DNA from: Paraphoma chrysanthemicola
Taxonomy: Eukaryota > Ascomycota > Dothideomycetes > Pleosporales > Phaeosphaeriaceae
Length of the DNA stretch: 64,000 nt
Reading direction: 5' to 3'
NCBI GenBank assembly: GCA_020744225.1
Contig: JAGMWG010000004.1
Coordinates: forward strand, 1,612,001-1,676,000
Below the pieces are notes generated by a model. That model saw nothing but the letters and a program-made list of their open reading frames with translations, made no database searches and was not told the DNA's origin. The stretch's first letter is position 1. Every line of letters begins with the position of its first letter. The position numbers were made by a program, and so were the translations under genes. Below, piece after piece: positions 22,002 to 32,008 of the stretch.

Positions 22002-23102
22002 ATGGAGACTTGGATGAGCTGGGCCCTTTTCCTGGCTTTCGCTGGCGCCGGCTACCTTTACTACAGCCAGAACCAGCGCGCGGTCACTCGAGGCCGCTCG
22101 ACCGCCACTCGCTCTACGACGGCTAGTTCTGTCGCCGACACCGCACAATGGCTCGAGAGTGAGACGAAGGCGAAGGCAGCAAAGGCCTCAAAGGCAGTGA
22201 AGGCCAAAGCCCCACGCAAATCCGTCAAGTCTGCCGTTCAGGAGACAGGCAACAAGGTCGCAGCAACCCTCTCCGCTGCCTCATCCACCGCGGGTGCCGA
22301 CGCCGACGACGACCTCTCCCCCGTCGCGTCGCCCTCATACACTGCCACCAAGGCACCCAGCGGCCGCGATGTCTCTGACATGCTCGGCTCCCAAGCCGCT
22401 GCTCCCTCAGTCCTAAGCATTAAGCCGGCTGAGAAGCCCGCTCGTGCCGCCAAGCCACAGGCGCCTAAGGCCGAGACGCCGTCCGAATCGAAGAAGGCCC
22501 GCCAGAACCGAAGGAAGGTGGAGGAGGCCAAAGCGGCTCGTGAGGAGGAGGAGAAGCAGCGTCAAGCTCTCCTTGAGAAGCAACGCCGCACCGCCCGCGA
22601 GGCTCGCGGTGAGCCGGCCAAGAACGGTGTTCAGGCTGCCAAAGCTCCTTCATCGAACGCCTGGACCACGGTCCGCTCTGGCGGCGCCGTCCAGGCCCCA
22701 GCACCAGTTCCTTCCGGCCAGCTGCTCGACACCTTCGATGCCGCCTCGACCGCGAGCTCTAGCGAGGCGCCTACGAACGGCACAGTTCCAACCCCTGACT
22801 CGCTGTCCAACAGCGGCTATAACAACGCTGCTCTCTCTGAGGAGGAGCAGGTCAAATTGGCTCTGGAGGATACTACCGCTTGGGAGACTGTCGCCAAGGG
22901 CAAGAAGCAGAAGAAGAAGACCGTCAGCGAGGACGGTGACTCTGCTGCACCCCAGGTTGCCCAGCCAGTCAAGCCTGTCCAGATTGACAAATTTGTCCGA
23001 CCCACCCTCGCAGAGAACAAGAAGCCAAGCTCCCGCTACCAGATTCTTCAAGAGGAGTTCACTGCTGGCGCTGACAACGCCGATGACTGGCCTGTCGTAT
23101 GA
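22002..23102 (+). CDS. Unrecognised N-terminally membrane-anchored, Lys/Ala-rich protein
   Basis: This single exon encodes 366 residues. Residues 4-21 (WMSWALFLAFAGAGYLYY) form a short hydrophobic segment followed by basic residues, which predicts a signal anchor with the rest in the cytosol. The body is Ala/Lys/Pro-rich. A charged, probably coiled-coil stretch (about 165-210) is rich in R, K and E. Two similar short motifs follow, NAWTTVRSGG and TAWETVAKGKKQKKK. The C-terminus is compact: SSRYQILQEEF...DDWPVV. This layout recalls ER-anchored basic proteins that touch ribosomes, but I cannot assign a family. Codon use and unbroken length support a real gene. Confidence 0.8.
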   Translation: METWMSWALFLAFAGAGYLYYSQNQRAVTRGRSTATRSTTASSVADTAQWLESETKAKAAKASKAVKAKAPRKSVKSAVQETGNKVAATLSAASSTAGADADDDLSPVASPSYTATKAPSGRDVSDMLGSQAAAPSVLSIKPAEKPARAAKPQAPKAETPSESKKARQNRRKVEEAKAAREEEEKQRQALLEKQRRTAREARGEPAKNGVQAAKAPSSNAWTTVRSGGAVQAPAPVPSGQLLDTFDAASTASSSEAPTNGTVPTPDSLSNSGYNNAALSEEEQVKLALEDTTAWETVAKGKKQKKKTVSEDGDSAAPQVAQPVKPVQIDKFVRPTLAENKKPSSRYQILQEEFTAGADNADDWPVV

Positions 23103-24154
23103 GAGCAGATGTTGTCTTCCTTACGGCATTTCTTCCAACCAGCATACAACTCTTTTTTCGGGACATAGGAGGATGTTGGTGGCGTTGGCAGCACGGAGAT
23201 TCTGCTCATGTAACGCCTTGTGTGGGACGAAAGGTTTCAATGAATGTGTTTGTGGCTGTCCTAACGGATGAGCATGCGTTGTTTACAACCACGGCCGATA
23301 TGTGGAGGCGAATTTGTTCTCTTCTTTCCCTTCATTCTTCGAATCACCAAAAGGCATCGGCGTCTGGGTTGCATCTATAGCTCCAGCGATCTGCTATCCT
23401 TTTCTCTTACTTGTACCATTGTGTTTCTCTTAAATTGCATCATGTATTGAACAAGAACAGCACGTAGAAGCTGAAAGCGATAGCGAATACTGGCTAGCTA
23501 GCCATCGCTGAATAAACACCCAAGAAGCATACATCTTCACTGTCCTTGACCCAAAGGCGGACCTCATGCGCGTGGCAATCGTGACAATTTCATCAGATGG
23601 CGGTGTCAACCTTGAGCCACTAAAGTCTCTCGTGAGGTTCGACTAAGCGTCAATGACGCCACAGCCGTTGCACTTGCATGCTTCAGAATCCAAAAATACA
23701 TTACAACTGTTGTCAGCGAGATCAAGCCATTCGACTACTAGGCCATCCTGCTCGGCGCCTGACAGATCCGGAGTTTGTGCGAAGTGCAGATCGAACGTCG
23801 GTAGTTTGAGCAGAAGAGGTACATGTGGCTTCAATTGACATCCGCGGCATCTAGCACAGAAGCAGCAACAGTTGACAAGATTATATTTTTGAATAGATGA
23901 ATGGTCAGTCACGCGCAGAATGGAGCTCTAGGAGATCAATATAGTGATGACAGCGGGAGAAGAGTGCTGCGGCTTTGGGCGAAGCGTGAAATCTCACCGG
24001 GGGTAAGCTAGCTGAAGGTCTTGGCAGGGCCTGCAGTGGCCAGGTGGTCGTTCGCAAGTGAACAAGTTCGAAACCAAAACCCCAGTTCCGCCCGCCCAAC
24101 GCCGCTCCTTCAGCGCCTCGACTTCCTTTCTCTCCTTTACATTCAACCACAGCC
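23103..24154. other. Intergenic, 22002-gene 3' flank and ERV29 promoter
   Basis: No gene was recognised. A 12-base perfect palindrome, GGCTAGCTAGCC, lies at about 23492-23503. The segment near 24080-24154 is the likely leader of the SURF4-family gene. Confidence 0.4.
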
Positions 24155-25265
24155 ATGGCGCAAATACGTGGCACCGCTGGCTACCACCTGGGCAACCAGA
24201 GCCCTTTCGGCAATGCAGGACGCAGTGATGATACGAGGAACGACCCGAGCCCGCTCGACCAGCTGAGAGAGCAGACGAGCAAAATTGAGGATTTCTTGGA
24301 CACCATGTCCGAGCCCATCAAGCCGTGAGTGCTTCCGAGACTGCGTGCATATTTTAAGTGCACCGTTGGGTGGCACAGAGCTTCCTCTCGGAACTGGTAG
24401 CTAATCAAGACCCGAACAGCTATCTCCCAGCAGTCGGCCGCTTCCTCATCGTCGTCACCTTCCTCGAAGATGCGCTGCGCATAATAACACAATGGAACGA
24501 CCAACTCACCTATCTCCACGATTACCGACACAGTACGCAATCTGAAGCATGCTCACCACGCCAATTGCTAACTAGAGCCTCGCAGTTCCCAATGGCATTA
24601 CTCACCTCTTCCTCCTCGTAAACGTCGTCGCCATGTTCTTCTGCTCGATTTTCGTCATCACAAGGAAATGGTCCGAATACGCCGTGGGTGGTCTGATGGG
24701 TGTCGTGGTCCTACAGGGTGTTGGTTACGGCCTCGTCTTCGACCTCAACTTCTTCTTGCGCAACCTGTCGGTCATGGGAGGTCTGCTTATGGTTCTGTCC
24801 GATTCCTGGGTGCGCAAGAAGTTCGCCCCGGCTGGCCTGCCAACTCTCGACGAGAAGGACAAGAAGATGTACTTCCAGCTTGCTGGTCGCGTCTTGCTTA
24901 TCTTCCTCTTCGTTGGATTCGTCTTCCGCGGCGACTGGGGTTTCTGGAGAATTGTTGCCAGCTTGCTCGGACTTGTTGCTTGCGTCATGGTTGTTGTTGG
25001 TTTCAAGGCCAAGTTCTCGGCGATCATGCTGGTCCTGATCCTCAGCATCTTCAACCTCTACGTCAACAACTTCTGGACTCTGCACCCCCACCACCCACAC
25101 AAGGACTTTGCGAAGTACGACTTCTTCCAGATCCTCTCGATTGTGTAAGTCATCAACCTCAACATGCAACGTGCAGAGCTAATAATGTACAGTGGTGGTC
25201 TCCTCTTGCTGGTCAACATGGGCCCAGGACAATTCTCCGTCGACGAGAAGAAGAAGGTCTATTGA
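24155..25265 (+). CDS. SURF4/Erv29 ER cargo receptor
   Basis: Exons 24155-24324, 24420-24532, 24586-25144 and 25193-25265 give 304 residues. Introns are 95, 53 and 48 nt. The SURF4 family hallmarks are present: SPLDQLREQTSKIEDFLDTM at the N-terminus, YLPAVGRFLIVVTFLEDALRI, then (across the second splice) YRHIPNGITHLFLL, and several membrane helices ending in GGLLLLVNMGPG. The C-terminus is KKVY, a dilysine (KKXX) signal for retrieval from the Golgi by COPI. Members cycle between ER and Golgi and load soluble secretory cargo into COPII vesicles. In yeast, Erv29 carries pro-alpha-factor and carboxypeptidase Y. The splice sites are fixed by the conserved IPNG motif. Length is normal for the family. 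Confidence 0.94.
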
Positions 25266-25837
25266 ACAAGGTCTATATTCCACGACTCGCATTTCAACTT
25301 CATTTTCTGGGCTACGAGCGCCCAGCATATCTGATAACGCGTACCTATCATCAGCAAGGGCATGAAAGCATCTGTTCGAGTTTCGGAGACGTACATTTAG
25401 GAGAGAGGAGTACAAGGACAAAAGCGCAAGCGCGTTGGCTTGCATTGTGTAGACTACGAACATCGGCGTTTCTGTCAGTGCAACGGGAGCAAAATTGCAC
25501 CTATTTGAAAATATTCCATCTTGTTCACCCAATTGCACAACCTCGGCATGTCTCTGTTGTGTGGACACAGACCTCATCTGTCCAATTTGACGCAAACGTG
25601 ACATGTAGAAAGCTAACAAGTGCATCGGGGCTCTCCGCATTGCACTTGCGGCTCTTGCTGGAGTATGCCGACAGCTTTCACCTGCCGTGCATGGTTAGTC
25701 TGCACTAAGCGAGCTAGTTATCTAATCATGCCGCTGCTAGCCATCAAGTATTACCTACTTACTTGGAACACAAGTCGCTGTACCAATATCTCAATCTTTT
25801 CAATTTTTTCTCTCTCTCTTCAAACTGCATAGACACA
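25266..25837. other. Intergenic between ERV29 and nucleoside hydrolase
   Basis: This holds the 3' flank of ERV29 and the promoter of the next gene. A T/C-rich stretch at about 25800-25826 precedes the start codon. No other feature was recognised. Confidence 0.4.
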
Positions 25838-27726
25838 ATGGCGCCAAACAAGATCATTATAGATACGGATCCGGTCAGTCCTCATATAGCGGGGTTCGAA
25901 TGGACATTGTGAAATGCTGACTTTGGACCAGGGCGTGGACGATGTACTCGCCATGTTACTCGCGTTCTCGGCGAATCCGGAGGAATTGGACATTTTGATG
26001 CTGAGTCTGACGTTTGGCAATGTTGAGGTGCAGAAGTATGTTCTTCTCCGTCGTGTCTTTCTTTCTTTCACTCGGCGCCCCCACCCTTGTCAGCTCAATG
26101 CATAAATCATTATTTCCTAGGACGACCTTGCCTGATGGAATCATACTAATTAGTGGACTTTAATAGTTGCTTGAGAAACGTCGTCACGCTGTTTCATCAC
26201 ATTGAGAAAGAGCGTGCGTGGCGGAAGGAGAATGGAAGGCCGGTGGGGTATGAGACGTTGGATGTGAGGAAGCCGATTGGTATGTTGTGTCCAAGCATGT
26301 TGATGTGGGAGAACCCGGCTGACGAGTGTTGTAGTTGCTGTTGGTGCCGAGGAGCCATTGGCAGAGCATATGATGGTTGCAGACTTTTTCCGTAAGTTGA
26401 ACTTACTGCTGTTCACATTCTTATATGTTCTTACAGAATCACAGATGGAGTCGATGGGCTCGGTGGTATCCACCACAGCGTAAGCATTCTTAATATTTCT
26501 GCTATCTGCAACTAATGGTTGATTAGCATCCCCATCTCTCGCCCGAAGAAACATGGAAAACGCTATTCAAGCCACCACCCAATGATCTGGCCCCAGAAGA
26601 CTTGAAGGCCCTACAAGCAGTGAAGGAGAAGCACTCGCTGTTCACTCCGTCACTGAAACCCGCTCATGAAGTAATGCTCGAACTGCTCGCGGAGAACGAG
26701 CCGGACACGATCACCATTGTTGCTGTCGGACCATTGACGAATCTCGCCATTGCCGCAGCAAAGGATCCCGAGACATTCCTGCGTGTCAAAGAAGTCGTCG
26801 TAATGGGTGGTGCTGTTGATGCACCTGGCAACGTATGTCACTTCCTTTTCTCTCTTTGCATCCACATGTATGGCCTCAGCTCATACAGCTGCCAGTCACC
26901 GTTTTGCACCTCATCTACTCCCTATCCGTTCTTGACATCCCCATCCCAAACTTCAACCTCATCAAACACCTCAATACACCGTTGCGCAGACAGCTAATTC
27001 GAATAAACTAGATGACTCCCGGCGCCGAATTCAACACGTACGCAGATAGCGTAGCAAGCGCACGTATCTTCGCACTCACAAGCGCAAACCCACGCTTAAC
27101 CATGCCCCCGGTTCTCAAAGACAACACAAAACAACAACTCCCCCCTTACCCCGAGAAGCTTTCTCGCAGACTCACACTCAAGCTCTTCCCACTCGGTACG
27201 TTTCCTGCCACCCCGGTCATCGCTATGATACTCGCGCCATATGCTAACCTCACCAACAGATATAACAGAACCCCACCTCCTTCCCGCATCCCTCTTCACC
27301 AAACACACCACCAACCCAGCAATTTCCTCCTCGCCACTAACGACCTGGACAACCCTCTTCCTGCACTCTACTTTTGCCAAAAACGCCTCTCTAAACCCGC
27401 ATCACGACCCAGCGAAGCACGGCCTCCAACTTCACGACCCGCTGACCATCTGGTACGCGCTGAGCGCGGGGAATCCAAAATGGGAGTTCAAGACAGAGGA
27501 TCTGAGGGTCGAGACGAGCGGGCAGTGGACGCGCGGGTGTATTGTTGCGGATCGGAGGGGGCGGCCGGTGAAAGAGGGAACGGGAGGGTTAGATGCAGAG
27601 GTTGTGGGGGATGCGGGTGGTTGGGGAGATAATAGGAGGGGGAATAGGGTGAGTTGGTGTACGAAGAGTCCTGGGGTGGATGTTTTTGCTGGGGAGTTGT
27701 TGGAGAGGGTTTGGGGGAGGGTGTGA
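25838..27726 (+). CDS. Inosine-uridine preferring nucleoside hydrolase
   Basis: Eight exons: 25838-25873, 25932-26035, 26167-26279, 26335-26391, 26445-26479, 26527-26832, 27012-27195 and 27260-27726, giving 433 residues. The N-terminus has the calcium-binding, catalytic DTDPGVDD signature (D9, D11, D15, D16). Later motifs are NCLRNVVTLF, FFHGVDGLGG, TIVAVGPLTNLA, VVVMGGAV, PGAEFNTYAD and HDPLTIWY near the end. All fit the IUNH family, which hydrolyses the N-glycosidic bond of purine and pyrimidine nucleosides for salvage, in the cytosol. Exon joins were chosen to keep these motifs continuous. The fourth intron must end at the AG at 26444, not the one at 26436, to give HGVDG. Introns of 131 nt (26036-26166) and 179 nt (26833-27011) are longer than usual here. 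Substrate preference cannot be read from sequence. Confidence 0.9.
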
Positions 27727-27919
27727 TGTGAAGGAAAGCACGTCGGTGGGAGGAGTGTGTTTTAAGATTGATAGATGACAGATGTCTGAAAAAGGGTGGG
27801 TGTATCGATACAAGGTGATTGTAGAGAAAAGTCATGCTTGAAGCTGCGGTTTAGACAAATCGATAGCTCGATGTATTGATGTGAAAACGGACCGCAGCGT
27901 GCTTCAATTGCTAACATGG

Positions 27920-29013
27920 TTATGCTCGACCGCCTGACGCTTTTGACACTTTCATAAGCACCACACCAACAATGGCTGCCATACCAACCATGATAACAGC
28001 CTTGGCCAACGCCTCAGGATGCGTGTTTTCGCGCTTACTCGCATTAAAACTCCTTGCTCGTTCCGTGTACTTCTTTCGCCATTGAGCTGGCCCATCATCA
28101 TCTTCATGCTCACCCTCCTTCTTCCTCGCCTCGCCCTTGGTAAATTGAATCCCACTCCGATCTCTCTGCTCTTCACTCGTCTGCCTCCCCAGGCCCAGAT
28201 AATCGCGTATTAGCGCATCATCGGTATCGCTAAGATCCAACCAATCTCGCGTCTTCTCGCCATGATCGAGCGGACACGCAATATTCAACCCCCCAAACTC
28301 GCCCTCCAACCCTGATTTCCTACGCGAAGTAACCGTTCCATCACTCGGCAACCATTGCTCCAGCGTTTGCGGCGGCAACGTTCGAAAGATCAAACACGTC
28401 CACATCTCAAGAACATTGAGTAATAGATCCTGACAATCCATGCCAGGAAGTGCATGGTTGCCCGTACTCGGCGACGGCAAGACAGCCACCAGACCAATAG
28501 CGTTGTATATACTCTGCTGCATGGCGTGGTAATGTAAGCTCGGGTTATCGCGTCGGTATCGGAAGTTGAGATGCTGAGAGACACGCTGCCGAATCGATGT
28601 TGCTTGGCCAATGTAGATCCGGACTTTTTTGTCGAGGCCTAAAACGCCGTTGAGATAGACGCCTCGGCCTTCGAACTTGAATACGTCGCCGCCGATGGCT
28701 TTGAGTGCGTCGAGACTCCAGCGGCCGTGTAGGAAGGTCCAGATTTGTGGGCGTATGCAGCGGAAACAGAATTCTTCGAGGCGTGGGTGCTTGGCGAGCC
28801 ATTTCCCATATCTGAGGTGATATTTTGAGTTTGGATCTTTTAGTCTTTCAAGTAGTGTGAGAGGATAGTTTTGGCTTCGACTTGGGTGGGTGTGAGTTCG
28901 GCTGGATAGTCGAACATGTTGGGTGGGGCGTTGTTGTTATTGTTATTGTTGTATGGAGTGAACTTGTGGGAAGGGAGACGGGATGGACTCCCTGGCTCTG
29001 CAGTAGCTGCCAT
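27920..29013 (-). CDS. GIY-YIG-like protein with C-terminal membrane segment; 5' model uncertain
   Basis: The main frame, from about 28870 down to the stop at 27920, includes KDPNSKYHLRYGKWL, PQIWTFLHGRWSLDALKAIGGD, GRGVYLNGVLG, VRIYIGQATSIRQRVSQHLNFRYRRDN and SIYNAIGLVAVLP. The GVYLNG...IYIGQA...RVSQHL arrangement resembles a GIY-YIG nuclease fold. Near the C-terminus AVIMVGMAAIVGVVLM looks like one membrane helix followed by a short basic tail. The likely ATG at 29013 opens a different frame (MFDYPAELTPTQVEAKTILSHYLKD) that stops at 28840. The two are joined either by an intron (one option: GT in CACAAG|TTCAC to CCAG, phase 2) or by a frameshift near 28840-28860. The main frame has no ATG of its own upstream. 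Nuclease activity is inferred only. Neighbours give no clue. Confidence 0.65.
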
Positions 29014-30004
29014 CTTTGTTGGATTCTATATACGTTTGGGTGTGTGGTTGGAGTAGTGATGCAGGTTGTTAGGCAGCGCACAAGCATGGGTTAGCGCCGA
29101 GGCAACAAGGGGCGAAAGAGTGTCCAAGGCGAAGTGTATGGGCACGCAAAATATATCATGTGCTTCTGCTGCCTGAGGAGATGAACGTAGAGCGGGACAA
29201 GACCACTGAATTCGACGCGCTCGCTGAATGTCACCTTTATGTTGACGTAAGGAAGATGGAGTCGAGCATGGATGAGGCTGATGGTTTTAGCGCCCGCTCG
29301 CTTGACGGAACCCCAACCTGCCGCAAGTGGCAAGAATACAAAAGGTGTGGATCACAGCAAACTACGATCGCGCGGGTTGTCGCCGGTCCATTGGTCGCCG
29401 TCGAAGATGGTGGTCAAAATGCCTGATCAGGCAGGATTACTGATTGTCCATCGATTACGGGCGCCCCTCTCGCGCGCCGCATTCGCGCGCCCCGACCGCT
29501 GCAGGGCGGTAGCACGTGAACCTTGGAAGCTGCATGAGACGTATGGCCAGGAAATGATTCGAAAGCGCAGCCACATAGTACGACTAGCACCTAAAGCTGC
29601 TTGGTGACGAATTCGTCTCTAAAATCAAATGTTGCAAGCTGTGCTGAACATGGTCAGGCTAAGAGATGCCTTGAGCATTGACCGACCACACGGCGTGATT
29701 CTACACCTGGCAACAATGAAGTCGGCCTTGCCTGTGCAAGGGAAGTGCTTTACATAATGAGAAAGATGATTTAACCTGTGCTGAGGTGTTCCAGTAGTGG
29801 TGCTCTTCGCGGCTCTAGCTGCCCCAGACGATCTAATCTTATCTCATCAGCGACCCCTGCAACTTGAGGACAGAGCAGCAACATCGCGAAGCAAGCTCCC
29901 AAGCACACCGCGCGCATTTCTTGGCTCACGACTCCTCCCGCTCTGGACTGCTTGTATACTCGACCTCATAGCCTCAGCCTGTGCGCACCCACAACACCGC
30001 AAAA
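29014..30004. other. Divergent intergenic region, GIY-YIG-like gene and SEC13
   Basis: This region probably serves as promoter for both flanking genes. A TATATA motif lies about 20 bases before the presumed GIY-YIG ATG. Around 29458-29505 is a CG-rich block (GCGCGC repeats). No further gene was recognised. Confidence 0.4.
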
Positions 30005-31225
30005 ATGGTGAGTCCATCCGCACAACACATGCGCCTTCCGGCCGGACTTTGCCCGCTAATTCGTGGTTTCCGCATGCCAGGCGAACGTAATACAGAATTC
30101 GGGCCACGATGACATGATTGTACGTCTGTGCATACCCTCGAGCTCGCCCATACGCGGCTCTGCTCTCCACCACGCTCCCTCGTCTCTGCCTCCCTCCACG
30201 CAACCACAATGGCCGACAGCAGACGCAGCGTGGACCTGCTCTCCATTGAGGCTAACGAGACGCAGCACGATGCCGTCCTCGACTACTACGGCCGCCGGTT
30301 AGCTACATGCTCGTCCGACAAGACAATCAAGATCTTCGAGGTCGACGGCGAGAAGCACACACTGGTCGAGACGCTGAGGGGGTACGTTGTTGCGCACGGG
30401 CAATTGCAACATGGACACGGTGTTGATGTATTCGCAGACACGAAGGCGCCGTCTGGAGCGTAGCATGGGCGCACCCTAAGTACGGCAACATCCTCGCCTC
30501 GTCGTCGTACGACGGCAAAGTCCTCATCTGGCGCGAACAGTCCAACGCCTGGCAGAAAATCTACGAAGTCGCACTGCACACCGCCTCGGTCAACCTCATC
30601 TCCTGGGCACCCCACGAGGCCGGCTGCCTGCTCGCGTGCGCATCCTCGGACGGCAACGTCTCGGTCCTCGAGTTCAAGGACAATGCGTGGACGCATCAGA
30701 TCTTCCAGGCGTGCGGTAGCGGCGTCAACAGCGTGTCGTGGGCCCCGGCTGTCGCGCCCGGCCAGGTTGTCAGCGCGAGCGGAAACCAGGCCGGTGCTGC
30801 GAGGCGATTTGTCACGGGCGGAAGTGATTGCCAAGTCAAGCTCTGGGACTTTAGCGCTGAGACGGGCAGCTGGCAGAGCACACAGATCTTGACGGGGCAT
30901 ACAGACTGGGTGCGCGATGTGGCGTGGTCACCTACTGTGTTGTCGAAATCATACATTGCATCAGCGTCACAAGACAAGACGGTGCGCATTTGGACCTCTT
31001 CGGACCTACGTACGTACTACCACTTGAAAGGACTAACACCAGGATACTGACAAGGTGACAGGTGAATGGAAGTCTACCGTTCTCAACGTTGATGCCGTCG
31101 CATGGCGCGTGAGCTGGTCTCTCAGCGGTAATGTGTTGGCAGTCAGCACAGGCGACAACCGAGTGAGCCTGTGGAAGGAGCGGTTGAGCGGCGGCTGGGA
31201 GTGCGTCAAGACAATCGAAGACTAA
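30005..31225 (+). CDS. Sec13, COPII coat and nuclear pore WD40 protein
   Basis: Exons 30005-30007 (only the ATG), 30081-30119, 30266-30381, 30438-31009 and 31062-31225 give 297 residues. Introns are 73, 146, 56 and 52 nt. The N-terminus MANVIQNSGHDDMIHDAVLDYYGRR, split over three exons, is that of fungal Sec13. It is followed by six WD40 blades (CSSDKTIKIFEV, GHEGAVWSVAWAH, ASSSYDGKVLIW, SDCQVKLWDF, SASQDKTVRIW, STGDNRVSLW). Sec13 forms an open propeller completed by Sec31 in the COPII cage, and by Nup145C in the nuclear pore. The same window carries ERV29, which works in the same vesicle step, but the genes are separated and not coregulated in any visible way. A second in-frame ATG at 30210 inside the second intron could give another N-terminus. 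Confidence 0.95.
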
Positions 31226-32008
31226 GTGAGAAGAAGAGCATCAAGGTTTACATCACGCAAGTCGCGAGCCAACATGCCTGAGCAAGAAGAAAGTCAGTCT
31301 CGCAGCAACAACTTACAATGCTATTCTTCCCCGGTGGGCTATGCTTGATAGAGGTGGCTGCGACCATCATTGGGAGTAGATGAGCTGGAGAGAAGATATC
31401 CGAAAACACATTTAGATTCGTCACGACCTGTGCCACTTTGCCGGCCATATTCCCAAGTCCTTTCTCCCTACAGCCTCTCATTCTGTCTACGTCATGCCAT
31501 TTACACCCTATAGAGTCTGAATTCTCCAGAACGATGATTCTACGAAGCTAAAATGTTTCGTGTGACGCGGACTCAATATTCCTTCCATCTTTCCTGACCT
31601 TTTCCTTGATATCTTGCTCATGCCATTTGCGCGGTGAAGCTTGTGTGCTTCGTGCGTTCAAATGGATATTTGAGACTCGGGCGCGCAGGTGTAATCCTAG
31701 GACGACGATATGTCATATCACATGTTGGTAGGAGAAATTTCAAACGTCATAGCCGAGTCCTTGATTATGTATGCGGCTTCTGAGAAAGCGATCCAACTTT
31801 GTTGATTGCCTAAATGGCATGAGCGTGGAGGGAAAGGTCATGAAAACCGACTGAGAGAGTCAGAAAGATGTCTTTGTGTGTAAATGTGGTGGCGGTGAGA
31901 AGTATACACGTTCGATTCGTAGTCTACTCGTCTATCATCTATATACTGCATGACCATAGCCCAACAATCGCTGTATCTAATCGTTTCCCCCTCGTCCTAT
32001 AACGCGCC
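31226..32008. other. Convergent 3' region between SEC13 and the arrestin gene
   Basis: The stretch contains the 3' flanks of two converging genes. No additional coding or RNA signal was seen. Confidence 0.45.
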
